DNA of 64,000 nucleotides from Aliivibrio sp. 1S175 (GTDB lineage: Bacteria; Pseudomonadota; Gammaproteobacteria; Enterobacterales; Vibrionaceae): contig NZ_MAJS01000015.1 in NCBI RefSeq assembly GCF_001690985.1, forward strand, positions 1 to 64,000. Reading direction: 5' to 3'. The notes beneath the pieces were generated by a model. That model made no database searches. It was not told the origin of the DNA and saw only the letters and a program-made list of their open reading frames with translations. The position numbers and the translations under genes were made by a program. Every line of letters begins with the position of its first letter. Position 1 is the stretch's first letter. Below are positions 1 through 8,350 of this stretch, piece by piece.

Positions 1-12
1 ATAGAAAGAATT

Positions 13-130
13 TGCTTGGCGACCATAGCGTTATGGACCCACCTGATCCCATGCCGAACTCAGAAGTGAAACGTAATAGCGCCGATGGTAGTGTGGGGTC
101 TCCCCATGTGAGAGTAGGACATCGCCAGGC
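13..130 (+). rRNA. rrf: 5S ribosomal RNA, first copy
   Basis: This is a typical gamma-proteobacterial 5S sequence of about 118 nt, recognised by the internal stretch CCCATGCCGAACTCAGAAGT and by complementary ends (TGCTTGGC at the 5' end, GCCAGGC at the 3' end) that form helix I. The 16S and 23S genes of this operon would lie to the left, outside the window. A near-identical second copy follows 272 bp downstream, after a tRNA-Thr gene. The ends are set by comparing the two copies and may be off by one or two bases. Confidence 0.96.
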
Positions 131-139
131 TTGAATTTT

Positions 140-168
140 AAAAAGCCATCCAAAGGATGGCTTTTTTT
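140..168 (+). terminator. Intrinsic terminator after first 5S gene
   Basis: An 11-bp perfect stem (AAAAGCCATCC / GGATGGCTTTT) with a 3-nt AAA loop is followed by a run of seven T. It sits between the first 5S gene and tRNA-Thr, so transcription of the tRNA needs readthrough, antitermination or a separate promoter. Confidence 0.85.
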
Positions 169-192
169 CCATTACAAAAGTAAATAGTTATT

Positions 193-269
193 GCTGATAT
201 AGCTCAGCCCGGTAGAGCGCACCCTTGGTAAGGGTGAGGTCCCCAGTTCGAGTCTGGGTATCAGCACCA
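193..269 (+). tRNA. tRNA-Thr (anticodon GGT)
   Basis: The 77-nt cloverleaf includes an encoded CCA end. The acceptor stem pairs GCTGATA with TATCAGC. The anticodon stem CACCC/GGGTG encloses the loop TTGGTAA, giving anticodon GGT. The T arm contains GTTCGAGTC. It lies between two 5S genes, an arrangement like rrfD-thrV-rrfF at the end of the E. coli rrnD operon. Confidence 0.96.
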
Positions 270-284
270 TTTACTGACAGATTT

Positions 285-402
285 TGTTTAGCGACCATAG
301 CATTATGGACCCACCTGATCCCATGCCGAACTCAGAAGTGAAATGTAATAGCGCCGATGGTAGTGTGGGGTCTCCCCATGTGAGAGTAGGACATCGCTAG
401 GC
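285..402 (+). rRNA. rrf: 5S ribosomal RNA, second copy
   Basis: This second 5S gene is the same length as the first and almost identical. The differences fall in helices and keep pairing. In helix I, G18-C126 of copy one becomes A290-T398 here, and C15-G129 becomes the wobble pair T287-G401. It is followed by the same short tail as copy one and by its own terminator. It is probably a functional variant and not a decaying copy. Confidence 0.95.
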
Positions 403-411
403 TTGAATTTT

Positions 412-440
412 AAAAGGCTTCCCATTGGGAAGCCTTTTTT
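412..440 (+). terminator. Intrinsic terminator of the rRNA operon
   Basis: The stem AAAAGGCTTCCC / GGGAAGCCTTTT has an ATT loop and a T run. It ends the rRNA/tRNA unit just before the convergent ilvY gene, whose stop codon lies at 452. Confidence 0.85.
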
Positions 441-451
441 CGTTTTAATCA

Positions 452-1336
452 TTAAATAAAAGTATTTTCTGCAACTTGCCAAAGAGCCTGAATAACAGAG
501 TCATTTAGTTTTGATTTTTTACAGCATAACCCTAATTTAAATGGAGCTATAGGTGATATGTTTAGGCGTTGAACTTTATCTTTTACTGGACTGTTATTAA
601 TTACCACGTCTGGAGCAATACCTATACCGCAACCTAACGCCACCATACTCACAATTGCTTCATGTCCTGATACTTGAGCGTAAATTGTGGGCTTAATTTT
701 CTGCTCCTTAAACCATTGATTTGCTCTATTCCTCGCAGTCCCAGACTCAGGCAAAATAAAAGGCAATGACTTCCAATTTTTATTTTCTTTATTAATTTCA
801 CTGATGAAGTGATTGTTACCAATTGGAGCTATGATTGATAGTGGTATTTCGCTGATAATTTCAAAGGCGAGTTTATTTGATAGGGTTTCTGGAAGAGCTG
901 ATATTGCAATATCTACTTCTGATGTTTCAATCTTATTGATCGCTTGAGCAGGATCACCAGTAGATAGTTTAATATCTATGTGGGGATAGTTAACTTTAAA
1001 ATCGTTTAATAATTGAGGTAAATGACTGTAGCTTGCCGTTACTGAACAAAATAAATTAAGCTGCCCCTTAAGTGTATTATTAACGGTATTAGAATTTGCT
1101 TTGTAACCACTCCATTCCGCACATATATTTAAGGCTATAGGTATAAGTTGCTTAGCTGCTGTTGTTAGTTCAACACTTCGATTATCTCTAATAAATAATG
1201 GATGCCCAACGTCATCTTCTAATTTTTGAATTTGTCGGCTTAAAGCTGAAGGGCTTAAGTGCATCGCTTTTGATGTTTGAGTAAAGCTATGACTTTCACA
1301 AAGATGTAGGAAAGTTTGTAGAAGTTTTATGTTCAT
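452..1336 (-). CDS. ilvY: LysR-family activator IlvY
   Basis: This 294-residue LysR-type regulator has an N-terminal winged helix-turn-helix (about residues 3-60, with SPSALSRQIQKLE as the recognition helix) and a LysR substrate-binding domain (about 90-290). It is divergent from ilvC, the conserved arrangement in enterobacteria and vibrios. There IlvY senses acetolactate or acetohydroxybutyrate and activates ilvC. The 126-bp gap to ilvC carries TTGC/GCAA half-sites. The gene name rests on the family and this position; the ligand is known for E. coli IlvY and inferred here. Confidence 0.92.
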   Translation of the reverse strand: MNIKLLQTFLHLCESHSFTQTSKAMHLSPSALSRQIQKLEDDVGHPLFIRDNRSVELTTAAKQLIPIALNICAEWSGYKANSNTVNNTLKGQLNLFCSVTASYSHLPQLLNDFKVNYPHIDIKLSTGDPAQAINKIETSEVDIAISALPETLSNKLAFEIISEIPLSIIAPIGNNHFISEINKENKNWKSLPFILPESGTARNRANQWFKEQKIKPTIYAQVSGHEAIVSMVALGCGIGIAPDVVINNSPVKDKVQRLNISPIAPFKLGLCCKKSKLNDSVIQALWQVAENTFI

Positions 1337-1341
1337 TTATG

Positions 1342-1367
1342 TTGCCTATATTGCAATCATGTGTTGC
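1342..1367. promoter_or_regulatory. Putative IlvY operator
   Basis: In the ilvY-ilvC gap, an inverted repeat TTGC-N7-GCAA (1342-1356) is followed by a further TTGC half-site (1364-1367). Inverted TTGC/GCAA half-sites are typical of LysR-type operators and are found at the E. coli ilvY-ilvC operators. The site lies just upstream of the ilvC -35 hexamer and next to the ilvY start, as expected for activation of ilvC and autorepression. Confidence 0.55.
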
Positions 1368-1380
1368 TAATATATCACTT

Positions 1381-1407
1381 TTGACAATGTTAATCTTTCG
1401 TTATTAT
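1381..1407 (+). promoter_or_regulatory. Putative sigma-70 promoter of ilvC
   Basis: A perfect -35 TTGACA (1381-1386) is followed after 15 bp by TATTAT (1402-1407). The short spacing suits a promoter that needs an activator. It lies about 60 bp upstream of the ilvC start. Confidence 0.5.
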
Positions 1408-1462
1408 CTTTTTATACACAAGATCATCCTAATGGATTAAATGATATTTATGGAGTTTTATC

Positions 1463-2947
1463 ATGGCTAATTACTTTAACACACTGAATTTACGCGAGCA
1501 GTTGGATCAACTTGGTCGTTGTCGCTTTATGGACCGTGAGGAATTTGCAACAGAAGCTGATTACCTTAAAGGAAAGAAGGTGGTTATTGTAGGTTGTGGT
1601 GCTCAAGGTCTTAATCAAGGTCTTAATATGCGTGACTCAGGCTTAGATGTAGCATATGCACTACGCCAAGCAGCGATTGATGAACAGCGTCAGTCATATA
1701 AAAATGCCAAAGAAAATGGCTTTGAAGTTGCAAGCTATGAAAAACTAATTCCTCAAGCAGATCTTGTTGTTAACTTAACGCCAGATAAGCAACATACAAA
1801 TGTTGTTGAAACTGTAATGCCGCTAATGAAAGAAGGTGCAGCGCTAGGTTATTCTCACGGCTTTAATGTTGTAGAAGAAGGGATGCAGATCCGTAAAGAT
1901 ATAACGGTTGTTATGGTTGCGCCTAAGTGTCCTGGTACAGAAGTACGTGAAGAATATAAGCGTGGTTTTGGTGTACCTACATTGATTGCTGTTCACCCTG
2001 AAAATGATCCAAAAGGTGAAGGTTGGGATATTGCAAAGGCATGGGCTGCGGGTACAGGTGGCCACAGAGCTGGTTGTCTTGAGTCTTCTTTTGTCGCTGA
2101 AGTGAAATCTGACTTAATGGGTGAGCAAACTATCTTATGTGGCATGTTACAAGCGGGTTCAATTGTCTCTTATGAGAAGATGATCGCTGATGGTATTGAG
2201 CCTGGCTATGCAGGTAAATTGCTACAATTTGGTTGGGAAACGATTACTGAAGCACTTAAATTTGGTGGTGTTACTCACATGATGGATCGCCTATCTAACC
2301 CTGCAAAAGTAAAGGCGTTCGAACTATCTGAAGAGCTAAAAGAGTTAATGCGTCCCCTATACAACAAACATATGGATGACATTATTCAAGGTGAATTTTC
2401 TCGTACAATGATGGCTGATTGGGCTAATGATGATGTGAACCTATTAGGTTGGCGTGAAGAGACAGGTCAAACTGCATTTGAAAATTACCCTGAGTCAGAC
2501 GTAGAGATTTCAGAGCAAGAATATTTCGATAACGGTATTCTACTTGTTGCTATGGTTCGTGCTGGTGTTGAATTAGCCTTTGAAGCAATGACTTCATCAG
2601 GTATTGTTGACGAGTCTGCATACTACGAATCACTGCATGAGCTACCACTAATTGCAAATACAGTTGCTCGTAAGCGCTTGTATGAAATGAATGTAGTAAT
2701 TTCTGATACGGCTGAATATGGTAATTATTTATTTGCTAATGTAGCAACGCCACTACTTCGTGAGAAGTTTATGCCATCAGTTGAGACTAACGTAATTGGT
2801 CGTGGTTTAGGTGAAACATCAAATCAAGTTGATAATGCAACGTTAATCGCTGTTAATGAAGCAATTCGTAACCATCCAGTAGAATATATCGGTGAAGAGC
2901 TACGTAGCTATATGAGTGATATGAAGCGTATTGCAGTTGGTGGCTAA
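1463..2947 (+). CDS. ilvC: Ketol-acid reductoisomerase (NADP+), long class II form
   Basis: IlvC catalyses the Mg2+- and NADPH-dependent rearrangement and reduction of acetolactate and acetohydroxybutyrate in valine, leucine and isoleucine synthesis. The 494 residues match the long class II enzymes of gamma-proteobacteria, which carry a duplicated C-terminal knotted domain. A Rossmann motif [10 protein letters not shown] lies at about residues 45-54, followed by the substrate region ([13 protein letters not shown], about 153-165). It is a single gene transcribed away from ilvY and closed by a strong terminator. The start has TGGAG about 10 bp upstream. Confidence 0.98.
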   Translation: MANYFNTLNLREQLDQLGRCRFMDREEFATEADYLKGKKVVIVGCGAQGLNQGLNMRDSGLDVAYALRQAAIDEQRQSYKNAKENGFEVASYEKLIPQADLVVNLTPDKQHTNVVETVMPLMKEGAALGYSHGFNVVEEGMQIRKDITVVMVAPKCPGTEVREEYKRGFGVPTLIAVHPENDPKGEGWDIAKAWAAGTGGHRAGCLESSFVAEVKSDLMGEQTILCGMLQAGSIVSYEKMIADGIEPGYAGKLLQFGWETITEALKFGGVTHMMDRLSNPAKVKAFELSEELKELMRPLYNKHMDDIIQGEFSRTMMADWANDDVNLLGWREETGQTAFENYPESDVEISEQEYFDNGILLVAMVRAGVELAFEAMTSSGIVDESAYYESLHELPLIANTVARKRLYEMNVVISDTAEYGNYLFANVATPLLREKFMPSVETNVIGRGLGETSNQVDNATLIAVNEAIRNHPVEYIGEELRSYMSDMKRIAVGG

Positions 2948-2965
2948 TTAATTCCAAATGAATAT

Positions 2966-3003
2966 AAAAATGGCTTAACCAGTGATGGTTAAGCCATTTT
3001 TTT
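2966..3003. terminator. Bidirectional terminator between ilvC and ubiK
   Basis: The stem AAAAATGGCTTAACC / GGTTAAGCCATTTTT has a 6-nt loop and T runs on both strands. It lies between the convergent genes ilvC and ubiK and can serve both. Confidence 0.85.
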
Positions 3004-3028
3004 ATGCGTAAATTATGATTCTATCGAA

Positions 3029-3283
3029 TTACTTTTCTGATAGTTTTTTTTCTAATTCAGCCAGTTTTTGTTCCATCGCCGTGATTTTTTGGCGAGTGCG
3101 TAACAGAACTTGAGTTTGAACATCAAATTCTTCTCTACCTACAACATCGAGCTTATTTAATTGGCCTTGGATAACTTGGCGAACTTTTTGCTCAACATCG
3201 CTACCTAGTTCTTTTACTGGTTGCGGCATTGAGTCATGAATTTGTTTTGCTACTTGTTCTAATTTCTTTGGATCAAACATCAT
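3029..3283 (-). CDS. ubiK: Ubiquinone biosynthesis accessory factor UbiK (YqiC/BMFP family)
   Basis: This 84-residue protein begins FDPKKLEQVAKQI and ends in a predicted coiled coil (MEQKLAELEKKL), the pattern of the BMFP/YqiC family. E. coli UbiK is a trimeric coiled-coil protein that works with UbiJ in aerobic ubiquinone synthesis. The assignment rests on length, the N-terminal motif, the coiled coil and the vibrio gene order next to ilvC. It has its own position after the vexB terminator and is probably transcribed separately. Confidence 0.88.
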   Translation of the reverse strand: MMFDPKKLEQVAKQIHDSMPQPVKELGSDVEQKVRQVIQGQLNKLDVVGREEFDVQTQVLLRTRQKITAMEQKLAELEKKLSEK

Positions 3284-3346
3284 TTACCCTTAATTGAATA
3301 TTTTCTTTATTCTAAGTAAAGCCTTGCCAATTGTCGCTATCGAAAT

Positions 3347-3374
3347 AAAAAAAAGGCTACCGAAGTAGCCTTTA
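3347..3374 (-). terminator. Terminator of the vex operon with TTCG tetraloop
   Basis: On the minus strand the stem GGCTAC/GTAGCC encloses a TTCG loop and is followed by about eight T. It lies just after the vexB stop, between vexB and ubiK. Confidence 0.8.
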
Positions 3375-3388
3375 ATATCAATTGACCA

Positions 3389-6300
3389 TTAAGATTCTTT
3401 AATCTCTTTACCTTCTTCAAAAACAGGTAATGGTTTGTGCTCACTTGCTAAGTAACTATAAATTACAGGTAGTACGAACAGTGTGAATAACGTACCAATC
3501 GCTAGACCAGCTACGATTACAATACCAATACTAAAGCGTTGAGCCGCACCAGCACCACTTGCATACATTAGAGGAACAAGACCTGCAATCATCGCAGCCG
3601 TCGTCATTAGGATTGGACGTAGACGAACTTTAGCAGCTTCGGTTACGGCTTCCATACGATTCTTGAGGTGATGGAGTTGTTCTTCTTTTGCCACTTCACA
3701 AATAAGAATACCATGCTTAGTAATTAAGCCTACAAGCGTTATCAAACCAACTTGAGAGTAGATATTCATTGTTGCCGCGCCCCAAGCAAGAGCGATTAAA
3801 GCACCACAAATTGCTAGCGGAACAGATACCATGATTACTAATGGATCTCGAATAGATTCAAATTGAATCGCAAGAACTAAGAAGATGATCGCTAATGCTA
3901 AACCAAAGGTTGCATATAGTGCGCTACCTTCAGTCACATATTGACGGGCTTCACCCATGTAATCATGATTATATCCACTTGGTAGTGTTGTGTTTGCAAT
4001 ATCTTCAAACCAAGTGATAGCGTCGCCCATAGCAACTCCTGGCGCAGGTACAGCACCAACGGTTGCAGAGTTTAATTGGTTGAAATGAGGCAATGATCTC
4101 GGTTCGGCAATTACATTAATTGAGATTAAGCTACCTAATGGTACAGCTTCACCACTGATCGAACGAACATAATAATTATTCATTGATTCAGGGTTTAGGC
4201 GGTATTTACGTTCGACTTGAGGGATAACCTCATAAGAACGTCCATTTAGATCGATACGGTTTACATAACCATCAGCCATCATTGTGCTTAACGTAATACC
4301 AATATCTTGCATGGTTACGCCATAAGCGCCTGCTTTATCTTTATCGATGTTGATTTTCATTGTCGCAGAATCAAAGTTTAAATCGATATCAGAATAAACA
4401 AATAGAGGGCTTCCTTTAACATCAGTTAATACTTCGGTAGCTATTTGGAATAAGCTCTCAAAGCTGTTTGGTGTTGTAATTACAAACTGGATTGGTAAGC
4501 CAGAACCTGCACCAGGAAGTTCAGGCATTTGGAATGCAGTAACAGCCATACCAGGTACATCTTGAACTAATTTACCAACACGAGCTGTTACCTCGGCTTG
4601 ACTTGCTTCTCGTTCACTCCAAGGAACCATTGAAGCGATACCAAATGCTTGGTTTGAGTTAGGTACACCCGTAAATACTTGAGCAAATGCAATTTCAGGT
4701 TGGTCTGAAAGGATTGTATTTACATCATTCATCGTATTTTGTAGGTAATCTAAGTTAGCGTTAGATGTACCTGTACCCATAAGCATTACTACCCCTTTAT
4801 CTTCCGAAGGAGCAAGTTCACTTGGAATGAACTTAAAGAGTAATGGTAGGCTAGCAAAAACGATAACAGCAAACGCAATTATTACTGGACGGTGTTGCAT
4901 TACCGAGCCAAGAATTCGTTCATATTTGTTTGTCATACCATCAAGAAAATGATGAACCGTACTTTCAAATTTGCTTGGAACCTCATTTGCTTTAAGCATC
5001 TTAGAACACATCATAGGAGATAGTGTTAGTGCGACGATACCAGAAACGAATACAGAACCCGCGAGCGTTAAAGCAAACTCTTTAAACAATGAACCAGTAA
5101 TACCACCCATCATAGCGATAGGAGCATACACAGCACCCAATGTTAGAGTCATTGCAATTACAGGTATTGCGATTTCACGCGTACCAATAATCGCGGCCCT
5201 AAATGGAGTCTCCCCAAGCTTAACGTGCCTATCTACGTTTTCTAGTACAACGATTGCATCATCTACTACCAAGCCAATGGCGAGTACCATCGCGAGTAGA
5301 GTCATCAAGTTCCATGAGAAACCCATCGCCTGCATAACCATTGCCACACCAACAAGTGATAATGGGATAGTCACAATGGGAATGATTACAGCTCGGAATG
5401 AGCCCAAGAACAACGTGATAACGATAAGTACGATGACTGCCGCTTCGATAATTGTTTTAATAACTTCATGAATTGATTCGTTAATCGCAATCGTAGAATC
5501 ATACATGATGTTCATTTTGATGTTTGTAGGAAGGTTTTTTTCTAGTTGAGGCAAAAGCGCCAAAACATCTGCTGCAATGTTAATAGGGTTAGCACTTGGT
5601 GCGGCATTGATTGCGGCAACAACGGCTTCTTTACCATTTGCACTTGCACGGTATACATCGTGACTTTTTTCTAGAGATACTTTAGCAATATCGCTTAGGC
5701 GAACGACTTCACCATCCTCTGTTTTAATAACTAAACGTTCAAGTTCCTCTACATTAGAAACTTGTGTGTTTGCGCTACCATTATAAAGAACGAACTCACC
5801 GGTTGCTTGACCTGCTGCTGATTGGAAGTTATTGGCATTTAATACACCCATAACATCCGTCGCGGTCATGTTTATTGCCGCCATACGGGCAGGATCTAAC
5901 CAAATACGTAGTGCGTATTTCATACCACCATAAAGGTCGATTTTTGAAACACCATTAACGGTAAATAGTTGTGGGTTAACCACTCGTTCTAGGTAGTCGG
6001 TAATTTGACTTGATACAAGTTCATCACTTGTGAAGCCAATATAAAGTACCGCAGTGGTTGAACCTGTTGACATGGTAACGGTTGGATCTTCTGCTTCTTT
6101 TGGAAGTTGTGATCGAACAGAGTTAGTCTTAGCTAGTATGTCAGATAATGCGGCATTGGGGTCCGTATTCAATTTCATCGTTACAGTAATGGTTGATTGA
6201 CCCATTACAGATTGTGACGTCATGAAATCTATATTATCGGCCTGAGCCACCGCTTGCTCTAAGGGTTGAGTAATGAAACCTTGGATAAGATCAGCACTCG

Positions 6301-6460
6301 CACCATAATAGCTTGTTGTTACCGTTACAACGGTATTCGTCATTTCAGGGTATTCACGAACCTGCATTTTGAAGATAGCTTGGATACCAAGCAAAGCAAT
6401 CAAAAAGCTGATTGATACCGCTAAAACTGGACGTTTAATGAAAACATCAGTAAAGCGCAT
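3389..6460 (-). CDS. vexB: RND multidrug efflux pump, inner-membrane transporter (VexB-like)
   Basis: This 1023-residue RND transporter has the standard two repeats of membrane domain plus large periplasmic loops. The proton-relay motif VVDDAIVVLENV lies in the fourth membrane segment, and the TM10 region carries LITKHGILI. It starts with FTDVFIKRPVLA, like AcrB/MexB-type pumps. The partner periplasmic adaptor vexA is 11 bp upstream and a TetR regulator precedes it. The order next to ilvC-ubiK and rep matches the V. cholerae vexRAB locus, so bile salts, detergents and drugs are likely substrates by analogy. An outer-membrane channel is not encoded here and is presumably TolC. Confidence 0.9.
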   Translation of the reverse strand: MRFTDVFIKRPVLAVSISFLIALLGIQAIFKMQVREYPEMTNTVVTVTTSYYGASADLIQGFITQPLEQAVAQADNIDFMTSQSVMGQSTITVTMKLNTDPNAALSDILAKTNSVRSQLPKEAEDPTVTMSTGSTTAVLYIGFTSDELVSSQITDYLERVVNPQLFTVNGVSKIDLYGGMKYALRIWLDPARMAAINMTATDVMGVLNANNFQSAAGQATGEFVLYNGSANTQVSNVEELERLVIKTEDGEVVRLSDIAKVSLEKSHDVYRASANGKEAVVAAINAAPSANPINIAADVLALLPQLEKNLPTNIKMNIMYDSTIAINESIHEVIKTIIEAAVIVLIVITLFLGSFRAVIIPIVTIPLSLVGVAMVMQAMGFSWNLMTLLAMVLAIGLVVDDAIVVLENVDRHVKLGETPFRAAIIGTREIAIPVIAMTLTLGAVYAPIAMMGGITGSLFKEFALTLAGSVFVSGIVALTLSPMMCSKMLKANEVPSKFESTVHHFLDGMTNKYERILGSVMQHRPVIIAFAVIVFASLPLLFKFIPSELAPSEDKGVVMLMGTGTSNANLDYLQNTMNDVNTILSDQPEIAFAQVFTGVPNSNQAFGIASMVPWSEREASQAEVTARVGKLVQDVPGMAVTAFQMPELPGAGSGLPIQFVITTPNSFESLFQIATEVLTDVKGSPLFVYSDIDLNFDSATMKINIDKDKAGAYGVTMQDIGITLSTMMADGYVNRIDLNGRSYEVIPQVERKYRLNPESMNNYYVRSISGEAVPLGSLISINVIAEPRSLPHFNQLNSATVGAVPAPGVAMGDAITWFEDIANTTLPSGYNHDYMGEARQYVTEGSALYATFGLALAIIFLVLAIQFESIRDPLVIMVSVPLAICGALIALAWGAATMNIYSQVGLITLVGLITKHGILICEVAKEEQLHHLKNRMEAVTEAAKVRLRPILMTTAAMIAGLVPLMYASGAGAAQRFSIGIVIVAGLAIGTLFTLFVLPVIYSYLASEHKPLPVFEEGKEIKES

Positions 6461-6471
6461 AGTTCCTCCGA

Positions 6472-7578
6472 TTACAGCATTGGTGTTTCAGCTGGTGGTG
6501 TTGTTGCATCGCTTTCCACGATACGTACTTTGGCATCATTACTTAAGCGTACTTGGCCAGATGTAACAACGACATCGCCAGCTTTAACACCGTCAAGAAT
6601 GTGAGCAATAGCTTCTGAACGCTCACCAACTTTCACAACATGCTGTTGAACACGCTTAACACCGTCTTTTTCAGTTACGATGTAAACATTATCACCATAA
6701 AGAGTGTAGGTAATTGCTGTTTGTGGGATAACAACTTGGTTCTCTAATGTCGGTAAGATGATATCTGCTTGAGCAAACATACCACTACGTAGCTTTCCGC
6801 CATTATTAGGGATATCAGCTTGAACTTGAATTAGACCGCTTTGAATGTTTACCGCAGGTTCAATCGCACTAATCGATCCTTTGAAGATATCGTTAGGGTA
6901 TGAATCGACACTAATATCAATTTCTTGACCAATATTGATACGAGAGATATCTGTTTGAGGAACAGTAAAGCGTAAACGCATGATACTAGTATCTTCTAAA
7001 CGTACGATATCAGTACTTGGTTGTAAGTATTGACCAAGATACACATTACGAATACCTACAACACCAGAGAACGGTGCTTTAATTTCACGACGCTCAATTG
7101 ATGCCTTCATGCCTTCAATATCAGCAGCAAGAGAGAAGTAATTTGCTTCCGCTTCATCGTACGATTCTTTAGAAATAGACCCTTTTTTGTACAAGCCTTT
7201 ATAACGCTTATATTTTGCTTCCGCAGCTGGTAGGCGAGCTTGAGTACTTTTTAAATTGGCTTTCTCTACTTTAGAATCAAGAGAAATCAGTAACTGCCCT
7301 TTTTTCACTTGGCTGCCAGAATCAAACGAGATCTTATCGATAATACCGTTAACTTCAGTAGTTAGTGTTACACCTTGGTTTGGTTCAATAAAACCAATCG
7401 CGTCAATTGTTGGAGTCCAATGAGATGAACTAATAGTTTCAACTGTCACCGGAAACTCAGGCTCAGGTCGGTTAGCCATATATTCAGCGATTTTTTGTTG
7501 TTTAAACATGTTAAAACCAATCACACTACCGAAAAGAAGTAGGGCAAGAAGTAACATAAAGAAAGTCCACTTTTTCAT
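6472..7578 (-). CDS. vexA: RND efflux periplasmic adaptor (VexA-like, HlyD/AcrA family)
   Basis: This 368-residue membrane fusion protein has an N-terminal membrane anchor (residues about 3-22) with no lipobox. A biotinyl-lipoyl half motif (TTEVNGIIDKISFDSGSQVK) precedes an alpha-hairpin of about 70 residues. The second lipoyl half (IKAPFSGVVGIRNVYLGQYL) and beta-barrel follow. It bridges the RND pump to an outer-membrane channel. It lies between vexR and vexB with gaps of 18 and 11 bp, so the three genes form one operon. Confidence 0.9.
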   Translation of the reverse strand: MKKWTFFMLLLALLLFGSVIGFNMFKQQKIAEYMANRPEPEFPVTVETISSSHWTPTIDAIGFIEPNQGVTLTTEVNGIIDKISFDSGSQVKKGQLLISLDSKVEKANLKSTQARLPAAEAKYKRYKGLYKKGSISKESYDEAEANYFSLAADIEGMKASIERREIKAPFSGVVGIRNVYLGQYLQPSTDIVRLEDTSIMRLRFTVPQTDISRINIGQEIDISVDSYPNDIFKGSISAIEPAVNIQSGLIQVQADIPNNGGKLRSGMFAQADIILPTLENQVVIPQTAITYTLYGDNVYIVTEKDGVKRVQQHVVKVGERSEAIAHILDGVKAGDVVVTSGQVRLSNDAKVRIVESDATTPPAETPML

Positions 7579-7596
7579 TCTGATTAGAACTCCAAA

Positions 7597-8163
7597 TTAG
7601 TGTTTAATAATAGCGTCCCAACTGGCTTCAATTGCCGCATCGAGATCATCGTTTGTTAAAGTAAAAAAACCTTGAGCATGTTTTCGAGCTAAACAAACAC
7701 TCGCTTCTAAACTAAGGCCAGTTAATATTTCTACGCTAAGAGGTTTAAATACACCTTGTTCAAGTCCATCGACAAAGAGTTGATTTACTTGGGCAAACAT
7801 TTTTTCCTCTAATTCCTTAAATTTCACCAGATCAGTAGAAGGGAGAGAGTCGTATTGATTACGATTCAAAAAAGTATTCTTTTCTGAAATAGCAAAGTGC
7901 CAAATGTTTAACCACATGGTACGAAAGCGAACTTTCAATGGGTCGGTATCGCACACATCAGCTTGAATAGCACAAGCCACACGGTTCAGAATATTGAACT
8001 TAATTTCTTGAATTAACGCTTCTTTATCATCGAAGTAGCGATAAATCGTACCTGCGGCAACGCCTGCTTGATTCGCTACTTTTTGCATAGATAAGCCATG
8101 GAAGCCATCTCTAGCAAGTAACATTTCTGCTGACTCTAAAATAAGCCGCCGCTTTTCTTTCAT
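7597..8163 (-). CDS. vexR: TetR-family repressor of the efflux operon (VexR-like)
   Basis: This 188-residue TetR/AcrR regulator has an N-terminal HTH (GLSMQKVANQAGVAAGTIYRYFDDKEAL) and an effector domain. A longer reading with an ATG at 8194-8196 exists, but that codon sits inside a perfect 22-bp palindrome. The ATG at 8163 has AAGGACC at the right distance, so the shorter start is chosen. In V. cholerae VexR controls vexRAB. Here the palindrome directly upstream indicates autoregulation. Read as vexR-vexA-vexB on the minus strand. Confidence 0.88.
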   Translation of the reverse strand: MKEKRRLILESAEMLLARDGFHGLSMQKVANQAGVAAGTIYRYFDDKEALIQEIKFNILNRVACAIQADVCDTDPLKVRFRTMWLNIWHFAISEKNTFLNRNQYDSLPSTDLVKFKELEEKMFAQVNQLFVDGLEQGVFKPLSVEILTGLSLEASVCLARKHAQGFFTLTNDDLDAAIEASWDAIIKH

Positions 8164-8179
8164 AAATTGGTCCTTATGA

Positions 8180-8201
8180 AATGAATGAACGTTCATTCAT
8201 T
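8180..8201. promoter_or_regulatory. TetR-type operator, perfect 22-bp palindrome
   Basis: A perfect palindrome with half-site AATGAATGAAC and its exact reverse complement is centred between 8190 and 8191, 17 bp upstream of the chosen vexR start. Long palindromes of the form TGAATGA...TCATTCA are typical operators of TetR/AcrR repressors of efflux genes. Binding here would block the vexRAB promoter. A TTGACA on the minus strand lies about 50 bp further upstream. Confidence 0.8.
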
Positions 8202-8350
8202 ATTTTAGGGCACGGCGAATAAAATGTAATCTATTTTTGTGTCAAGAAACGTAAAGATCACATTTTTTCATTGATTGTTTACATGGTATTCCCAAGTCGA
8301 CCGCTTTATTATAGACGCAAATAATTCATTATCGATTTTATAGGTGATTC

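Noticed and set aside
4971-5471. 166-aa ORF opposite vexB.
   Set aside because: It lies wholly within the RND transporter gene, antisense to membrane segments. Long antisense ORFs are common there and no ribosome site is seen.
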